DNA of 64,000 nt from Nocardiopsis terrae (GTDB lineage: Bacteria; Actinomycetota; Actinomycetes; Streptosporangiales; Streptosporangiaceae), in NCBI RefSeq assembly GCF_014651695.1, contig NZ_BMXJ01000006.1, forward strand, positions 546,935-610,934, read 5' to 3'. The stretch's first letter is position 1; every line of letters begins with the position of its first letter. The notes below the pieces were generated by a model. That model searched no databases. It worked only from the letters and a program-made list of their open reading frames with translations, and had not been told where the DNA came from. The translations under genes and the position numbers were made by a program. Positions 8,682 to 17,078 of the stretch are shown in pieces.

Positions 8682-9767
8682 ATGAACTATTGCTCCAAGT
8701 ACGCGCCCAAGGCACCCGAATCCACCGTCAGTGCTCGCAGCCTGATCCGCATGGCCGCTGTCTCCGCGAGTGCCGCGATCGTGGCCCCGTTCCTGTGGGG
8801 GATGACCCCGGCTCTCGCTGACGACACCCTCCGTGTCGAGCAGGCGGTCGAGTCGGTCACCACGGTGGACACGGCCCCTGCCGGCCCAGTGCACGTCGAG
8901 CTTCCCCAGGTTGTCGAGAACACGATGCCGGAGCAGCCCACGCGCTCGGTCGAGCCCGTTGAGGTCCCTCCGGAGCCTGCCCAGGCTCCTGCGGAGGATC
9001 TCGCCGAGAGCACCGGGGCCTCGGCTGAGAGCGAGCCCGGCAAGCTCGGCGGGGACAAGCCCGGCAAGTCCTATGGGTACGACGGCGACGACGGCCACGA
9101 CGGCCACGACGGCCACGACGGCGACGACGGCCACGACGGCCACGACGGCCACGACGGCCACGACGGCAAGGACGGGAAGGACGGCAAGGACGGGAAGGAC
9201 GGCAAGGACGGGAAGGACGGCAAGGACGGGAAGGACGGGAAGGACGGGAAGGACGGGAAGGACGGCAAGGACGGGAAGGACGGCAAGGACGGGAAGGACG
9301 GCAAGGACGGGAAGGACGGCAAGGACGGGAAGGACGGCAAGGACGGGAAGGACGGGAAGGACGGCAAGGACGGGAAGGACGGGAAGGACGGGAAGGACGG
9401 GAAGGACGGGAAGGACGGCAAGGACGGCAAGGACGGCAAGGACGGGAAGGACGGCAAGGACGGCAAGGACGGCAAGGACGGCAAGGACGGCAAGGACGGC
9501 AAGGACGGCAAGGACGGGCACGACGGCCACGATGGGCACGACGGCCACGATGGGCACGACGGCCACGATGGGCACGACGGGCACGACGGCCACGAGCACC
9601 CTGACCACAAGCACGAAGCCCCCGAACACGATGCCGAGCCCGTCCTCGCGCAGACCGGTGCGTCCGCCGCGATCCCTGCGGTGAGCGGCCTTCTGGCGGC
9701 CCTGACCGGTATCGGCGCCATGGTGATCGGGCGCCGCCGTCCCGCCACGGAGGAGGACGACAGCTAG
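8682..9767 (+). CDS. Collagen-like (Lys-Asp-Gly) repeat surface protein with LAQTG sorting signal
   Basis: 361 residues from the ATG at 8682; a GTG at 8667 would add five residues, and neither start has a clear ribosome-binding site. Order: a long signal peptide (LIRMAAVSASAAIVAPF ... TPALA, cut near ALA-DD), an acidic Pro/Glu-rich linker to about residue 132, 57 perfect Gly-every-third triplets (residues 133-303), a His/Glu-rich spacer, the sortase-type signal LAQTG at 322-326, a hydrophobic helix and an RRR tail. LAxTG is favoured by actinobacterial class E sortases, so the mature protein is probably linked to peptidoglycan. The triplets resemble bacterial collagen-like repeats but contain no proline. 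No sortase gene is in the window. Confidence 0.8.
   Translation: MNYCSKYAPKAPESTVSARSLIRMAAVSASAAIVAPFLWGMTPALADDTLRVEQAVESVTTVDTAPAGPVHVELPQVVENTMPEQPTRSVEPVEVPPEPAQAPAEDLAESTGASAESEPGKLGGDKPGKSYGYDGDDGHDGHDGHDGDDGHDGHDGHDGHDGKDGKDGKDGKDGKDGKDGKDGKDGKDGKDGKDGKDGKDGKDGKDGKDGKDGKDGKDGKDGKDGKDGKDGKDGKDGKDGKDGKDGKDGKDGKDGKDGKDGKDGKDGKDGKDGKDGKDGHDGHDGHDGHDGHDGHDGHDGHDGHEHPDHKHEAPEHDAEPVLAQTGASAAIPAVSGLLAALTGIGAMVIGRRRPATEEDDS
9078..9590 (+). repeat. 57 tandem 9-bp units encoding Gly-X-Asp-type triplets
   Basis: 513 bases: ten mixed units (Tyr-, Asp- or His-Asp-Gly), then 39 consecutive Lys-Asp-Gly units (9168-9518), then eight His-Asp-Gly units. Lys units alternate between GGCAAGGAC and GGGAAGGAC in irregular order, the pattern expected from slippage. 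The tract has no stop codon on either strand, so it creates long false reading frames. Confidence 0.95.
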
Positions 9768-9801
9768 CGCACCCGGTCACGACCGGTCCGAGAGCGCGAA
9801 A

Positions 9802-9831
9802 GGGCCGCACCCCTGCTCGGGGGTGCGGCCC
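9802..9831. terminator. Bidirectional terminator between convergent genes
   Basis: A 12-bp perfect stem (GGGCCGCACCCC 9802-9813 with GGGGTGCGGCCC 9820-9831) between the repeat-protein gene and the opposing DUF349 gene; it can serve both. Confidence 0.85.
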
Positions 9832-9851
9832 GTGGCCTTTCCTGCGGAGCG

Positions 9852-11084
9852 TCAGCTCATCTCGTCAAGAGCCTTCTCCGCCTCGGCCAACCAGGAGCGG
9901 CGCGCCTCCAGAGCGGCCTCGTGCTCCTTGATCCGGCGGGCGTCGTCAGCGGCCCTGGCCTTCTCCAGCTTGGCCTCCAGCCCCGCGATCGCCGTCGACA
10001 GTTGGTCGACGGTGTCCTTGGCGCGGGCACGTGCCTCGGGGCTCGTGCGCTCCCACTCCGCGTCCTCCGCCCGGCGCACCCCGTCTTCGATCTGCCGGAA
10101 CGCGCCCTCCAGCTGGTCCCGTACGTCCCGGGGCAGCTCACCGGCCTCCTCCCAGGCCTCCTGGAAGTCACGCAGACGGGCGCGGGCACGGCGCGGGTCG
10201 GAGATACCCGGGATCTCGTCCTTGGCCTCCGCCAGGATGCGCTCCTTGGCCTCGGCGTTGACCCGCAGTTCGGCGTCACGTTCGGCGAAGGTCGCGTTGC
10301 GCGCGTCGAAGAAGACGTCCTGGGCGGCCTTGAAGCGGCCCCACAGCTTGTCCTCGCTGCTCCGGTCAGCCCGGCCGCTGGCCTTCCACCGCTGCATCAG
10401 GTCCCGGTAGGCGCGGGCGGTGGGCCCCCAGTCCGTGGAGTTCGAGAGGGCCTCTGCCTCGGAGACGATGCGCTCCTTCTCGGCACGCACGCCTTCGCGC
10501 TGCTGGTCCAGATTGGCGAAGTAGGTCTTGCGCCGCTTGGAGAAGGAGTTGCGGGCCGCGGACATGCGCTTCCACAGAGCCTGCTCGGTGGGGCGGTCGG
10601 CCCGGGGGGCCTTCTTCCACTCCTCGATGAGCTGGAGCATGCGCTCGCCGCCGGACTTCCAGTGCGTGGTCTCCACCGCGACCCGTTCGGCCTCGGCGAC
10701 GATCCGCTCCTTGATCTCGCGGGCCTGGCTGCGGGCCTGCTCCTGGGCCTGCTTCTGCTCGACCTTGCGCTCCTCGGCGCGGTCGGCCAGCTTGTCCAGT
10801 CGCTGGGACAGTGAGTCCAGGTCACCCACCGCGTTCGCGTCCTTGACCGCCGTACGCAGCTTGTCGATGTTGGCCATCGCCGCGGTGGCGGACAGATCCG
10901 TGCTGCGGAGCCGTTTCTCCAGCAGCTCCACCTCGGTGACCAGAGAGTCGTACTTGCGTCGGAAGAAGGCCAGGGCCTCCTCTGGCGCGCCCGCCTGCCA
11001 GGATCCGACGACCCGTTCGCCTTCGCCTGTGCGCACATAGACCGTGCCGTCTTCGTCTACGCGGCCCCAAGGGTCCGTGGTCAC
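9852..11084 (-). CDS. DUF349 domain-containing coiled-coil protein
   Basis: 410 residues, mostly charged helices. Repeated DUF349 units are visible: RMLQLIEEWKKAPRADRPTE, then YRDLMQRWKASGRADRSSED, then LRDFQEAWEEAGELPRD, each a helical hairpin with a Trp at the same position. The N-terminus (WGRVDEDGTVYVRTGEGERV) is a small beta segment typical of the actinobacterial version. It starts at a GTG directly behind AGGAGG. Function is unproven; actinobacterial homologues commonly lie near relA, an MBL hydrolase and hisS/aspS, and the last part of that neighbourhood is here. Confidence 0.85.
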   Translation of the reverse strand: MTTDPWGRVDEDGTVYVRTGEGERVVGSWQAGAPEEALAFFRRKYDSLVTEVELLEKRLRSTDLSATAAMANIDKLRTAVKDANAVGDLDSLSQRLDKLADRAEERKVEQKQAQEQARSQAREIKERIVAEAERVAVETTHWKSGGERMLQLIEEWKKAPRADRPTEQALWKRMSAARNSFSKRRKTYFANLDQQREGVRAEKERIVSEAEALSNSTDWGPTARAYRDLMQRWKASGRADRSSEDKLWGRFKAAQDVFFDARNATFAERDAELRVNAEAKERILAEAKDEIPGISDPRRARARLRDFQEAWEEAGELPRDVRDQLEGAFRQIEDGVRRAEDAEWERTSPEARARAKDTVDQLSTAIAGLEAKLEKARAADDARRIKEHEAALEARRSWLAEAEKALDEMS

Positions 11085-11533
11085 CGTGTCCTCCTGCTGT
11101 CATGAACCCGGCCGGTCGGGGTCGGGTTCGGGTCGTCGCGGCGGCATCCGTGCCTGTTCGTGATGGGAACCACCGTGCACCAGCACGATATCCATACGTT
11201 TCGGCGGACAACGACGCGCCGTGTCTCACATCAACGCAGATCGAGAGGTCTGCTCCCGCTGTCGTGCCGTCGGCCGGGTTCGGCACCCGCCCCGAAAAGG
11301 GAGGCACAGGTCGAAGACCTCGGTGTACACGACGACGGTGACCAATATGGCACTACCACGCGCTTTGGCAAAGAGCCCGGGCGCGCGCGGTGATCGAATG
11401 GTGATCAAACGCGTTCGCCGAGAAGCCACCGGTTCGCCCGTCCCGACCCGGCTCGGTAGGCTCTGCGGCCGGGGGCCTGTGGCCCGGCCGTGTTCGGGCG
11501 TCCCCCGTGGCCAGTGAAAACCACCAGGACAGG
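11085..11533. other. Divergent intergenic region, DUF349 / MBL hydrolase
   Basis: 449 bases between divergent genes, so promoters for both are expected. I find no supported gene. Two near-identical GGTGATCRAA words at 11389-11398 and 11400-11409 are exactly one helical turn apart, a possible regulator site. The relA-side genes often found here in other Actinobacteria are absent. Confidence 0.3.
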
Positions 11534-12223
11534 ATGACCTCCGCCGTGCTCATCGCCGCACTTCCCACCGGGCCCCTCTCCGCGAACTGCTACGTGCTCG
11601 CACCGGCCCCGGGCGGCGACTGCGTCATCGTGGACCCGGGCCAGGACGCCGCCCCCCAAGTGGCCGGAGTCCTGGCCGAACACGGGCTCACCCCGACCGC
11701 CGTCCTGCTGACCCACGGACACTTCGACCACGTCTGGTCGGCCGCCGAACTCGGTGACCGCCACGGGATTCCGGTGCACCTGCACGGTGCGGACCGCGGT
11801 CTGCTCACCGAGCCCGCCGCCGGAGTCGATGCGGGCTTCGCCGCCCAGCTCCAGATGCTCCTGGGGCCCGGCCCCCACCCCGAGCCCGCCCACCTGGTCG
11901 AGGTCCAGGACGGTGCGGTGCTCAGCCTGGCTGGGATGGAGTTCACCGTCGAGCACACCCCGGGGCACACCCCGGGTTCGGTCGTCTACGTCACGTACAC
12001 CGAGGACGGGGTGCCGGTGATGTTCGCCGGTGACCTGGTCTTCGCCGGGTCCGTCGGCCGCACGGACTTCCCGGGCGGCGACGGCGCCGCCATGACGGCC
12101 AGCCTCGCCAGGGCGGTCCTGGCCCGCCGCGACGACACCCAGGTCCTGCCCGGGCACGGTCCCGCCACCACGGTGGGGCGCGAGCGCGCCACCAACCCGT
12201 ACCTGCGCGGCGTCGCGGGCTGA
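11534..12223 (+). CDS. MBL-fold metallo-hydrolase (glyoxalase II-like)
   Basis: 229 residues. The metal-binding motif THGHFDH is intact, and later ligands are in TPGHTPGS, FAGDLVFAGSVGRTD and VLPGHGP. This set is typical of the hydroxyacylglutathione-hydrolase-like branch of the family; the true substrate is unknown. The ATG at 11534 is preferred over the GTG at 11507 because AGGACAGG lies directly before it. In many Actinobacteria hisS stands between this gene and aspS; here aspS follows after about 160 bases. Confidence 0.85.
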   Translation: MTSAVLIAALPTGPLSANCYVLAPAPGGDCVIVDPGQDAAPQVAGVLAEHGLTPTAVLLTHGHFDHVWSAAELGDRHGIPVHLHGADRGLLTEPAAGVDAGFAAQLQMLLGPGPHPEPAHLVEVQDGAVLSLAGMEFTVEHTPGHTPGSVVYVTYTEDGVPVMFAGDLVFAGSVGRTDFPGGDGAAMTASLARAVLARRDDTQVLPGHGPATTVGRERATNPYLRGVAG

Positions 12224-12383
12224 CCTCCCGGCCCTGCCCCGCCGTTCCGACCAGGAGGCCAGGTGGTGCCGTTGGCGGTAGGATTCCAGATGTTCAAGGG
12301 GCAATGCCATGCCTTCAGCCGGGCCCGGTCACGGGCTCCCCGGCATCCTCGCTCAGCCGTGTAGTTAGTGGACTTGGTAACTC

Positions 12384-14153
12384 ATGCATCGTTACAGGAC
12401 TCATTCGTGTGGTCAGCTCCGTAAGGAGCACGTCGGGCAGCAAGCGCGCCTTTCTGGCTGGGTGCACAACCGCCGTGACCTCGGCGGCCTGCTCTTCGTC
12501 GACCTGCGCGACCACTACGGCGTCACGCAGCTCATGGCCCGCCCCGAGTCCCCGGTGTTCGAGGAGCTCAGCCGGATCTCCAAGGAGTCGGTGATCCAGG
12601 TCACGGGGCTGGTCAGCGCGCGCAGCGCCGAGAACGTCAACCCGAACCTGCCCACCGGTGAGATCGAGATCGAGGCGGCGCAGGTGGAGGTCCTCGGCAC
12701 CACCGAGGAGCTTCCCCTGACGGTCTTCCCCGAGGACAACACCTCCGAGGAGCGCCGCCTCACCTACCGCTTCCTGGACCTGCGCCGGGAGCGGATGCAC
12801 CGCAACGTCATGCTGCGCTCGCAGGTGGTGGCCTACATCCGCCAGAAGATGACGGAGCTGGGCTTCAACGAGTTCCAGACCCCGATCCTGACCAGCTCCA
12901 GCCCCGAGGGTGCCCGCGACTTCCTCGTGCCCTCGCGCCTGCACCCGGGGGAGTTCTTCGCCCTGCCCCAGGCGCCGCAGCAGTTCAAGCAGCTCCTGAT
13001 GATCGCCGGGTTCGACCGCTACTTCCAGATCGCCCCCTGCTTCCGTGACGAGGACAGCCGCGCCGACCGCTCGCCCGGCGAGTTCTACCAGCTCGACGTG
13101 GAGATGAGCTTCGTCGAGCAGGAGGACGTCTTCGAGGTCATCGAGAAGGTCATGACCGAGGTCTTCCGGGAGTTCTCCACGGACTGGGAGATCACGTCCC
13201 CCTACCCGCGCATCGCTTACCGCGACGCCCTTGAGTGGTACGGCACCGACAAGCCCGACCTGCGTGCGCCGATGAAGATGCTCGACGTCACCGAGCTCTT
13301 CGGCAAGACCGACTTCCGCGCCTTCGAGGGCAAGAGGGTCCGGGCCCTGGCCGTGCCCCAGGTGGGCGACAAGCCCCGCAAGTTCTTCGACGGCATCGGC
13401 GACTTCGCGGTCGAGAACGGCGCCAAGGGCCTGGCCTGGCTGAAGGTCGGCGAGAACGGCGAGCTGACCGGTCCCATCGCCAAGTTCGTCACCGAGATCA
13501 CCGACGAGCTCCTCCAGACCCTCGGTGCCGGTCCCGGATACGGCCTGTTCTTCTGCGCCAGCGAGGACGACGCCGAGATCAACCGGATCATGGCCCCGGT
13601 CCGTGTGGAGGCGAGCAAGCGCGCCGACCTCTTCGAGGAGAAGGTCTACCGTTTCTGCTGGATCGTGGACTTCCCGATGTTCGAGCGCTCCGACGAGGGC
13701 CACATCGAGTTCAGCCACAACCCGTTCTCCATGCCTCAGGGCGGAATGGACGCGCTCGAGAACAAGGACCCGCTGGACATCCTCGCCTTGCAGTACGACA
13801 TCGTCTGCAACGGTGTGGAGCTGTCCTCCGGGGCGATCCGGAACCACTCGCCCGAGATCATGTACCGGGCCTTCGACATCGCGGGCTACGACAAGGAAGC
13901 GGTCGAGGCCGAGTTCGGCGGCATGCTCAGGGCGCTGAAGTTCGGCGCCCCGCCGCACGGCGGCATCGCCCCCGGCATCGACCGGATCGTGATGCTCCTC
14001 GCCGACGAGCCCAACATCCGGGAGACCATCGCCTTCCCGCTCAACCAGAACGCGCAGGACCTGATGATGGGCGCCCCCGCGGCCGTCTCCGACCAGCAGT
14101 TGAAGGACGTGCACATCCGCACGGTGGTTCCGCCGAAGGACCAGAAGAAGTAG
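12384..14153 (+). CDS. aspS: Aspartate-tRNA ligase
   Basis: Class II synthetase, 589 residues, normal bacterial length. The N-terminal OB anticodon-binding fold begins [19 protein letters not shown]. The class II motifs are [36 protein letters not shown] (motif 2) and [14 protein letters not shown] (motif 3). The bacterial GAD insertion lies between motifs 2 and 3. It starts at ATG with a weak ribosome-binding site. Whether it is discriminating or also charges tRNA-Asn cannot be judged from sequence alone. Confidence 0.96.
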   Translation: MHRYRTHSCGQLRKEHVGQQARLSGWVHNRRDLGGLLFVDLRDHYGVTQLMARPESPVFEELSRISKESVIQVTGLVSARSAENVNPNLPTGEIEIEAAQVEVLGTTEELPLTVFPEDNTSEERRLTYRFLDLRRERMHRNVMLRSQVVAYIRQKMTELGFNEFQTPILTSSSPEGARDFLVPSRLHPGEFFALPQAPQQFKQLLMIAGFDRYFQIAPCFRDEDSRADRSPGEFYQLDVEMSFVEQEDVFEVIEKVMTEVFREFSTDWEITSPYPRIAYRDALEWYGTDKPDLRAPMKMLDVTELFGKTDFRAFEGKRVRALAVPQVGDKPRKFFDGIGDFAVENGAKGLAWLKVGENGELTGPIAKFVTEITDELLQTLGAGPGYGLFFCASEDDAEINRIMAPVRVEASKRADLFEEKVYRFCWIVDFPMFERSDEGHIEFSHNPFSMPQGGMDALENKDPLDILALQYDIVCNGVELSSGAIRNHSPEIMYRAFDIAGYDKEAVEAEFGGMLRALKFGAPPHGGIAPGIDRIVMLLADEPNIRETIAFPLNQNAQDLMMGAPAAVSDQQLKDVHIRTVVPPKDQKK

Positions 14154-14231
14154 ACGCGCGACAGCGGGGCGTCGGAGTCCGGAGCCACCCGGAGCCCGGC
14201 GGCCCCGCCCCTCCTCCGGGAGCGTTCGCCA

Positions 14232-14266
14232 CGGGGCGGCACACGGTTCTGCCGTGTGCCGCCCCG
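14232..14266. terminator. Bidirectional terminator, aspS / zinc-finger gene
   Basis: A 15-bp perfect stem (arm CGGGGCGGCACACGG 14232-14246 with its complement at 14252-14266), loop TTCTG, lying between convergent aspS and the minus-strand mini-gene. Confidence 0.9.
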
Positions 14267-14273
14267 CCGTCGT

Positions 14274-14414
14274 TCAGCGTTTGGCCGCGCCGCACTGTTG
14301 GCAGCAGATGTCCTCGTCGTCGGGGTTGCTGTAGGTGCAGAGCCGACAGGTCCAGTTCCACGTGGTGCCGTGAAGGAGCCGTCCCGTCACGGAGCGGGCG
14401 CGTGCAGGGTGCAT
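14274..14414 (-). CDS. 46-residue RanBP2-type zinc-finger-like protein
   Basis: A very short gene, starting at the ATG at 14414 behind GAGGAC on the minus strand. Its second half is a treble-clef-like finger: a Trp, then CRLC, an Asn four residues after the second Cys, then CCQQC. This is close to the RanBP2 pattern W-x-C-x2-C-x3-N-x6-C-x2-C, with one extra spacing residue. The N-terminal half is basic. No function can be assigned; nucleic-acid or protein binding is possible. The terminator directly behind it supports a real transcript end. Confidence 0.6.
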   Translation of the reverse strand: MHPARARSVTGRLLHGTTWNWTCRLCTYSNPDDEDICCQQCGAAKR

Positions 14415-14990
14415 GGTGAGTCCTCGGGGGGTCGGACGAGTTCTCGGCTGAACAGTTCGGTGCCCGTAATAACCGCACTTCGAACTTGCCACATTCGGTC
14501 AGAATGCGAAGAAAAGGTGATTAACAGGTCAAATAGTCCGCCCGTAAAGGGGAAGTCGATGGCACCCGGATGCGGTCGGGCCCGTCATCCCCTACCGTTG
14601 GGGGCGAATCACCCTCCCACGCCGCGAATCGCACGTGTCCTGGAGTGAACACGGTGCACCAGCGGGACCGCCCCCATTCGGGGCGAGGTGGGAGCGGAGT
14701 GCATTTCTGTGCCGCCGAGTCACACGAGCGTAACGATTCACGCCTCGGGGTCGGTAGGGTGCGGCCACCGGAGCGGAAGCAGCCGTTACCCCGTCGCGTT
14801 GATGGACCATGAGGGTCCGTGCCCGACGAGGCGGTGCAGCCGACGGGCGGGGCGCCGATACGCCCGCCCCGGTTCCCACCCGGGCCGGGGCCGCCGCCGG
14901 ACACTACAATGAGCCGAATCGGTACGTTCCAGGGGTGACCGCGCCGGAGCGCGGGTGTGACGTCCGAGCCGACATGAGGATGAGTCATAC
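14415..14990. other. Divergent intergenic region before the PP2C phosphatase gene
   Basis: 576 bases, the longest gap in this part. The section at 14460-14540 is comparatively AT-rich and probably carries the promoter of the minus-strand zinc-finger gene; the phosphatase promoter should lie between 14700 and 14980. No gene, RNA or clear operator is supported. Confidence 0.3.
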
Positions 14991-17027
14991 GTGAACGGAA
15001 AACGCGCTTCAGGCGGTGGCTCCGAGAACGCTCTCGCGGAGGCGTTCCGCCACGCACCCGAGCCCATGGCGGTCACCGGGGCCGACGGCGCGATCCAGCA
15101 CGCCAACCAGGCGCTCACCGAACTGTTCGGCGCGGACGAGGCGGAACTCACCGGCAGGCCCTGGTTCGACCTCCTGGAATCCCATGACGTCGAGCACGGG
15201 GCACGGGCCCATCAGGAGGCGGTCTCCGGGAACTGGGCCCGCCGATCCCGCCTGCGCCTGGCGGTCACCGACAAATCCTCCCGGATGGCGGAGATCGGGC
15301 TGCGCCCCCTCACCGACGACCACGGGCCCGCCTCCGGTGCGATCGTGCTCTTCCACGCGCTGTCCACCGAGGAGGCCGACCTGCGCGTGGTCGGGGACCT
15401 GCGCACCGACAACTCCGACTCCGTCCTGTGGAGCCTGGACCTCAGCAACGGCCGCCTCCGGGAACTCTTCGGCCCGACCCCGCTGGGCGGCCTCCTGGCC
15501 GGGGACGACCGCGAGCTCGAACACATCCTCGAACGCGTCCACCCGGACGACACGGCCCGTGTGCGCGACGCCATCGCGGTCTCCTTCGCCGGGCGCGACT
15601 ACGAGCAGCGCTTCCGGATCTTCGACCGCCTCGGCGACGAACGCTCCCTGCACGTGCGGGCCCGGTACGTACCCGGGCAGCCCGACCGCCTCGTGGGGAT
15701 CGTCGACGACGTCACCGAGCACGTCCAGTTGGTGCGCAGACTCGCCGACCGCCGCCGCACCGAGGCCGAACACGGCCGCCTGGTCACCGAACTGTCCTCC
15801 AAACTCGTCTCGGCCACCACCGTCGACAAGGTCATGGACCTGCTCAGTGAGGAGTTCCTGCCGATCTTCGGCGGTACCGGCGCCGCGGCCCTCTACGTCG
15901 AGGAGGGGCTGTTGCGCACCTCGCCCAGCGCCCGCGAGCGCGGCTACGTGGAGCACATCGACGGCCGTCGCGCCGACGACACCGACTTCCCGATGGGCGC
16001 GGTCATCCAGGACCGCCAGCCCCGCTTCTTCGAGAGCCGTGCCGAGATCGTCAGCCGGTTCCCCGCCGCGGTCGAACTGATGCGCTCGGTCCGCGGCCAG
16101 GCCTGGGCCACCGTGCCGATCTTCGGTGACGGCAAGATCGCCCTCGGGGTGTGGCAGATGGTCTGGGACCGGCCCCACCACGCCAGCCGCGACGAACGCG
16201 CACTCATGCTCACCTTCGCGGGCCTGGCCGGTCAGGCGCTCCAGCGGATCAAGGCCCAGCAGGCCGAGCTCGAGCTGGCCGATGCCGTGCAACGCCGGAT
16301 GCTGCCCCGCCAGGTGGCGAGCTTTCCCGACATGGACATCGCCACCAAGTACCTGCCCTCCCGCGCGGAGTGGCGGATCTGCGGCGACTTCTACGACGTC
16401 ATCGAGCTCCCGGACAACAAGGTGGGACTCCTCGTCGGGGACGTGCAGGGCCACGGGGTGGAGGCGGCCGCGGCCATGGGCCAGATCCGTGTCGCCTTCC
16501 GCGCCTACGCGACCAACCAGTCCGACCCCGGCGTGGTCCTGGGCGAAACCAACCGGCTGCTCACCGAGACGGGTGAGATCGTCTTCGCCACCTGCGGCTA
16601 CCTCGTGGTGGACCGGGGGAGCGGCGTCATGCAGGCTGCCTGGGCGGGCCAGCCCCCCGCGGTGCTCGCGTCCAGGGGGAGCTACGAGCTGTGGGCCCCC
16701 GAGACCGGCCCGCCCCTGGGCGTGCTCGCGGACACCGAGTACACCGTGACCACCCGGGTCCTGGCCCCGGGCACCACGCTGCTGCTGTGCTCCGACGGGC
16801 TCGTGGAGAGCTCCGAGGTCACCATGCAGGACGGTCTGGCCCAGGTCGGGGAGGCGCTCGCCGAACACGGGGAGAACCCCAGGGCCGCGGCCCAGGTCCT
16901 GGCCGAGATGGCGCCCGCGGGCCGGGGCGACGACATCGCGCTCCTGGTCACCCGGATGATCCCGCGCGCGACACCGCCTCCCGAGCAGGCGGAGAGCCCG
17001 GAGAACCTGCCCGTCAACGCGGGCTGA
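14991..17027 (+). CDS. PAS-GAF-PP2C (SpoIIE/RsbU-type) serine phosphatase
   Basis: 678 residues. A PAS domain lies at about 15-115 (FRHAPEPMAVTGADGAIQHANQ), a second PAS-like segment at about 125-240, a GAF domain at about 265-420 and a SpoIIE-type PP2C domain from about 430. The phosphatase metal ligands are present in GDFYD (Asp466) and GDVQGHG (Asp484). Such proteins dephosphorylate anti-anti-sigma factors and so release stress sigma factors when the sensor domains detect a signal. No anti-sigma kinase or STAS partner lies nearby, so the target is encoded elsewhere. It starts at GTG; GAGGATGAG is upstream. Confidence 0.88.
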   Translation: MNGKRASGGGSENALAEAFRHAPEPMAVTGADGAIQHANQALTELFGADEAELTGRPWFDLLESHDVEHGARAHQEAVSGNWARRSRLRLAVTDKSSRMAEIGLRPLTDDHGPASGAIVLFHALSTEEADLRVVGDLRTDNSDSVLWSLDLSNGRLRELFGPTPLGGLLAGDDRELEHILERVHPDDTARVRDAIAVSFAGRDYEQRFRIFDRLGDERSLHVRARYVPGQPDRLVGIVDDVTEHVQLVRRLADRRRTEAEHGRLVTELSSKLVSATTVDKVMDLLSEEFLPIFGGTGAAALYVEEGLLRTSPSARERGYVEHIDGRRADDTDFPMGAVIQDRQPRFFESRAEIVSRFPAAVELMRSVRGQAWATVPIFGDGKIALGVWQMVWDRPHHASRDERALMLTFAGLAGQALQRIKAQQAELELADAVQRRMLPRQVASFPDMDIATKYLPSRAEWRICGDFYDVIELPDNKVGLLVGDVQGHGVEAAAAMGQIRVAFRAYATNQSDPGVVLGETNRLLTETGEIVFATCGYLVVDRGSGVMQAAWAGQPPAVLASRGSYELWAPETGPPLGVLADTEYTVTTRVLAPGTTLLLCSDGLVESSEVTMQDGLAQVGEALAEHGENPRAAAQVLAEMAPAGRGDDIALLVTRMIPRATPPPEQAESPENLPVNAG

Positions 17028-17078
17028 GGAACACCGGAACCGGCCGGGAGCGTCCTCGGCCTCACCTAACCTGGGTAG

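Noticed and set aside
9078-9590. Repeat tract considered as a CRISPR array
   Set aside because: The units are 9 bp without spacers and lie in frame in a coding sequence.
8274-9629. Long minus-strand frame rich in Leu/Val/Pro opposite the repeat protein
   Set aside because: It is produced by the stop-free 9-bp repeat read antisense; no start signal, and the plus-strand protein has signal peptide and sorting motif.
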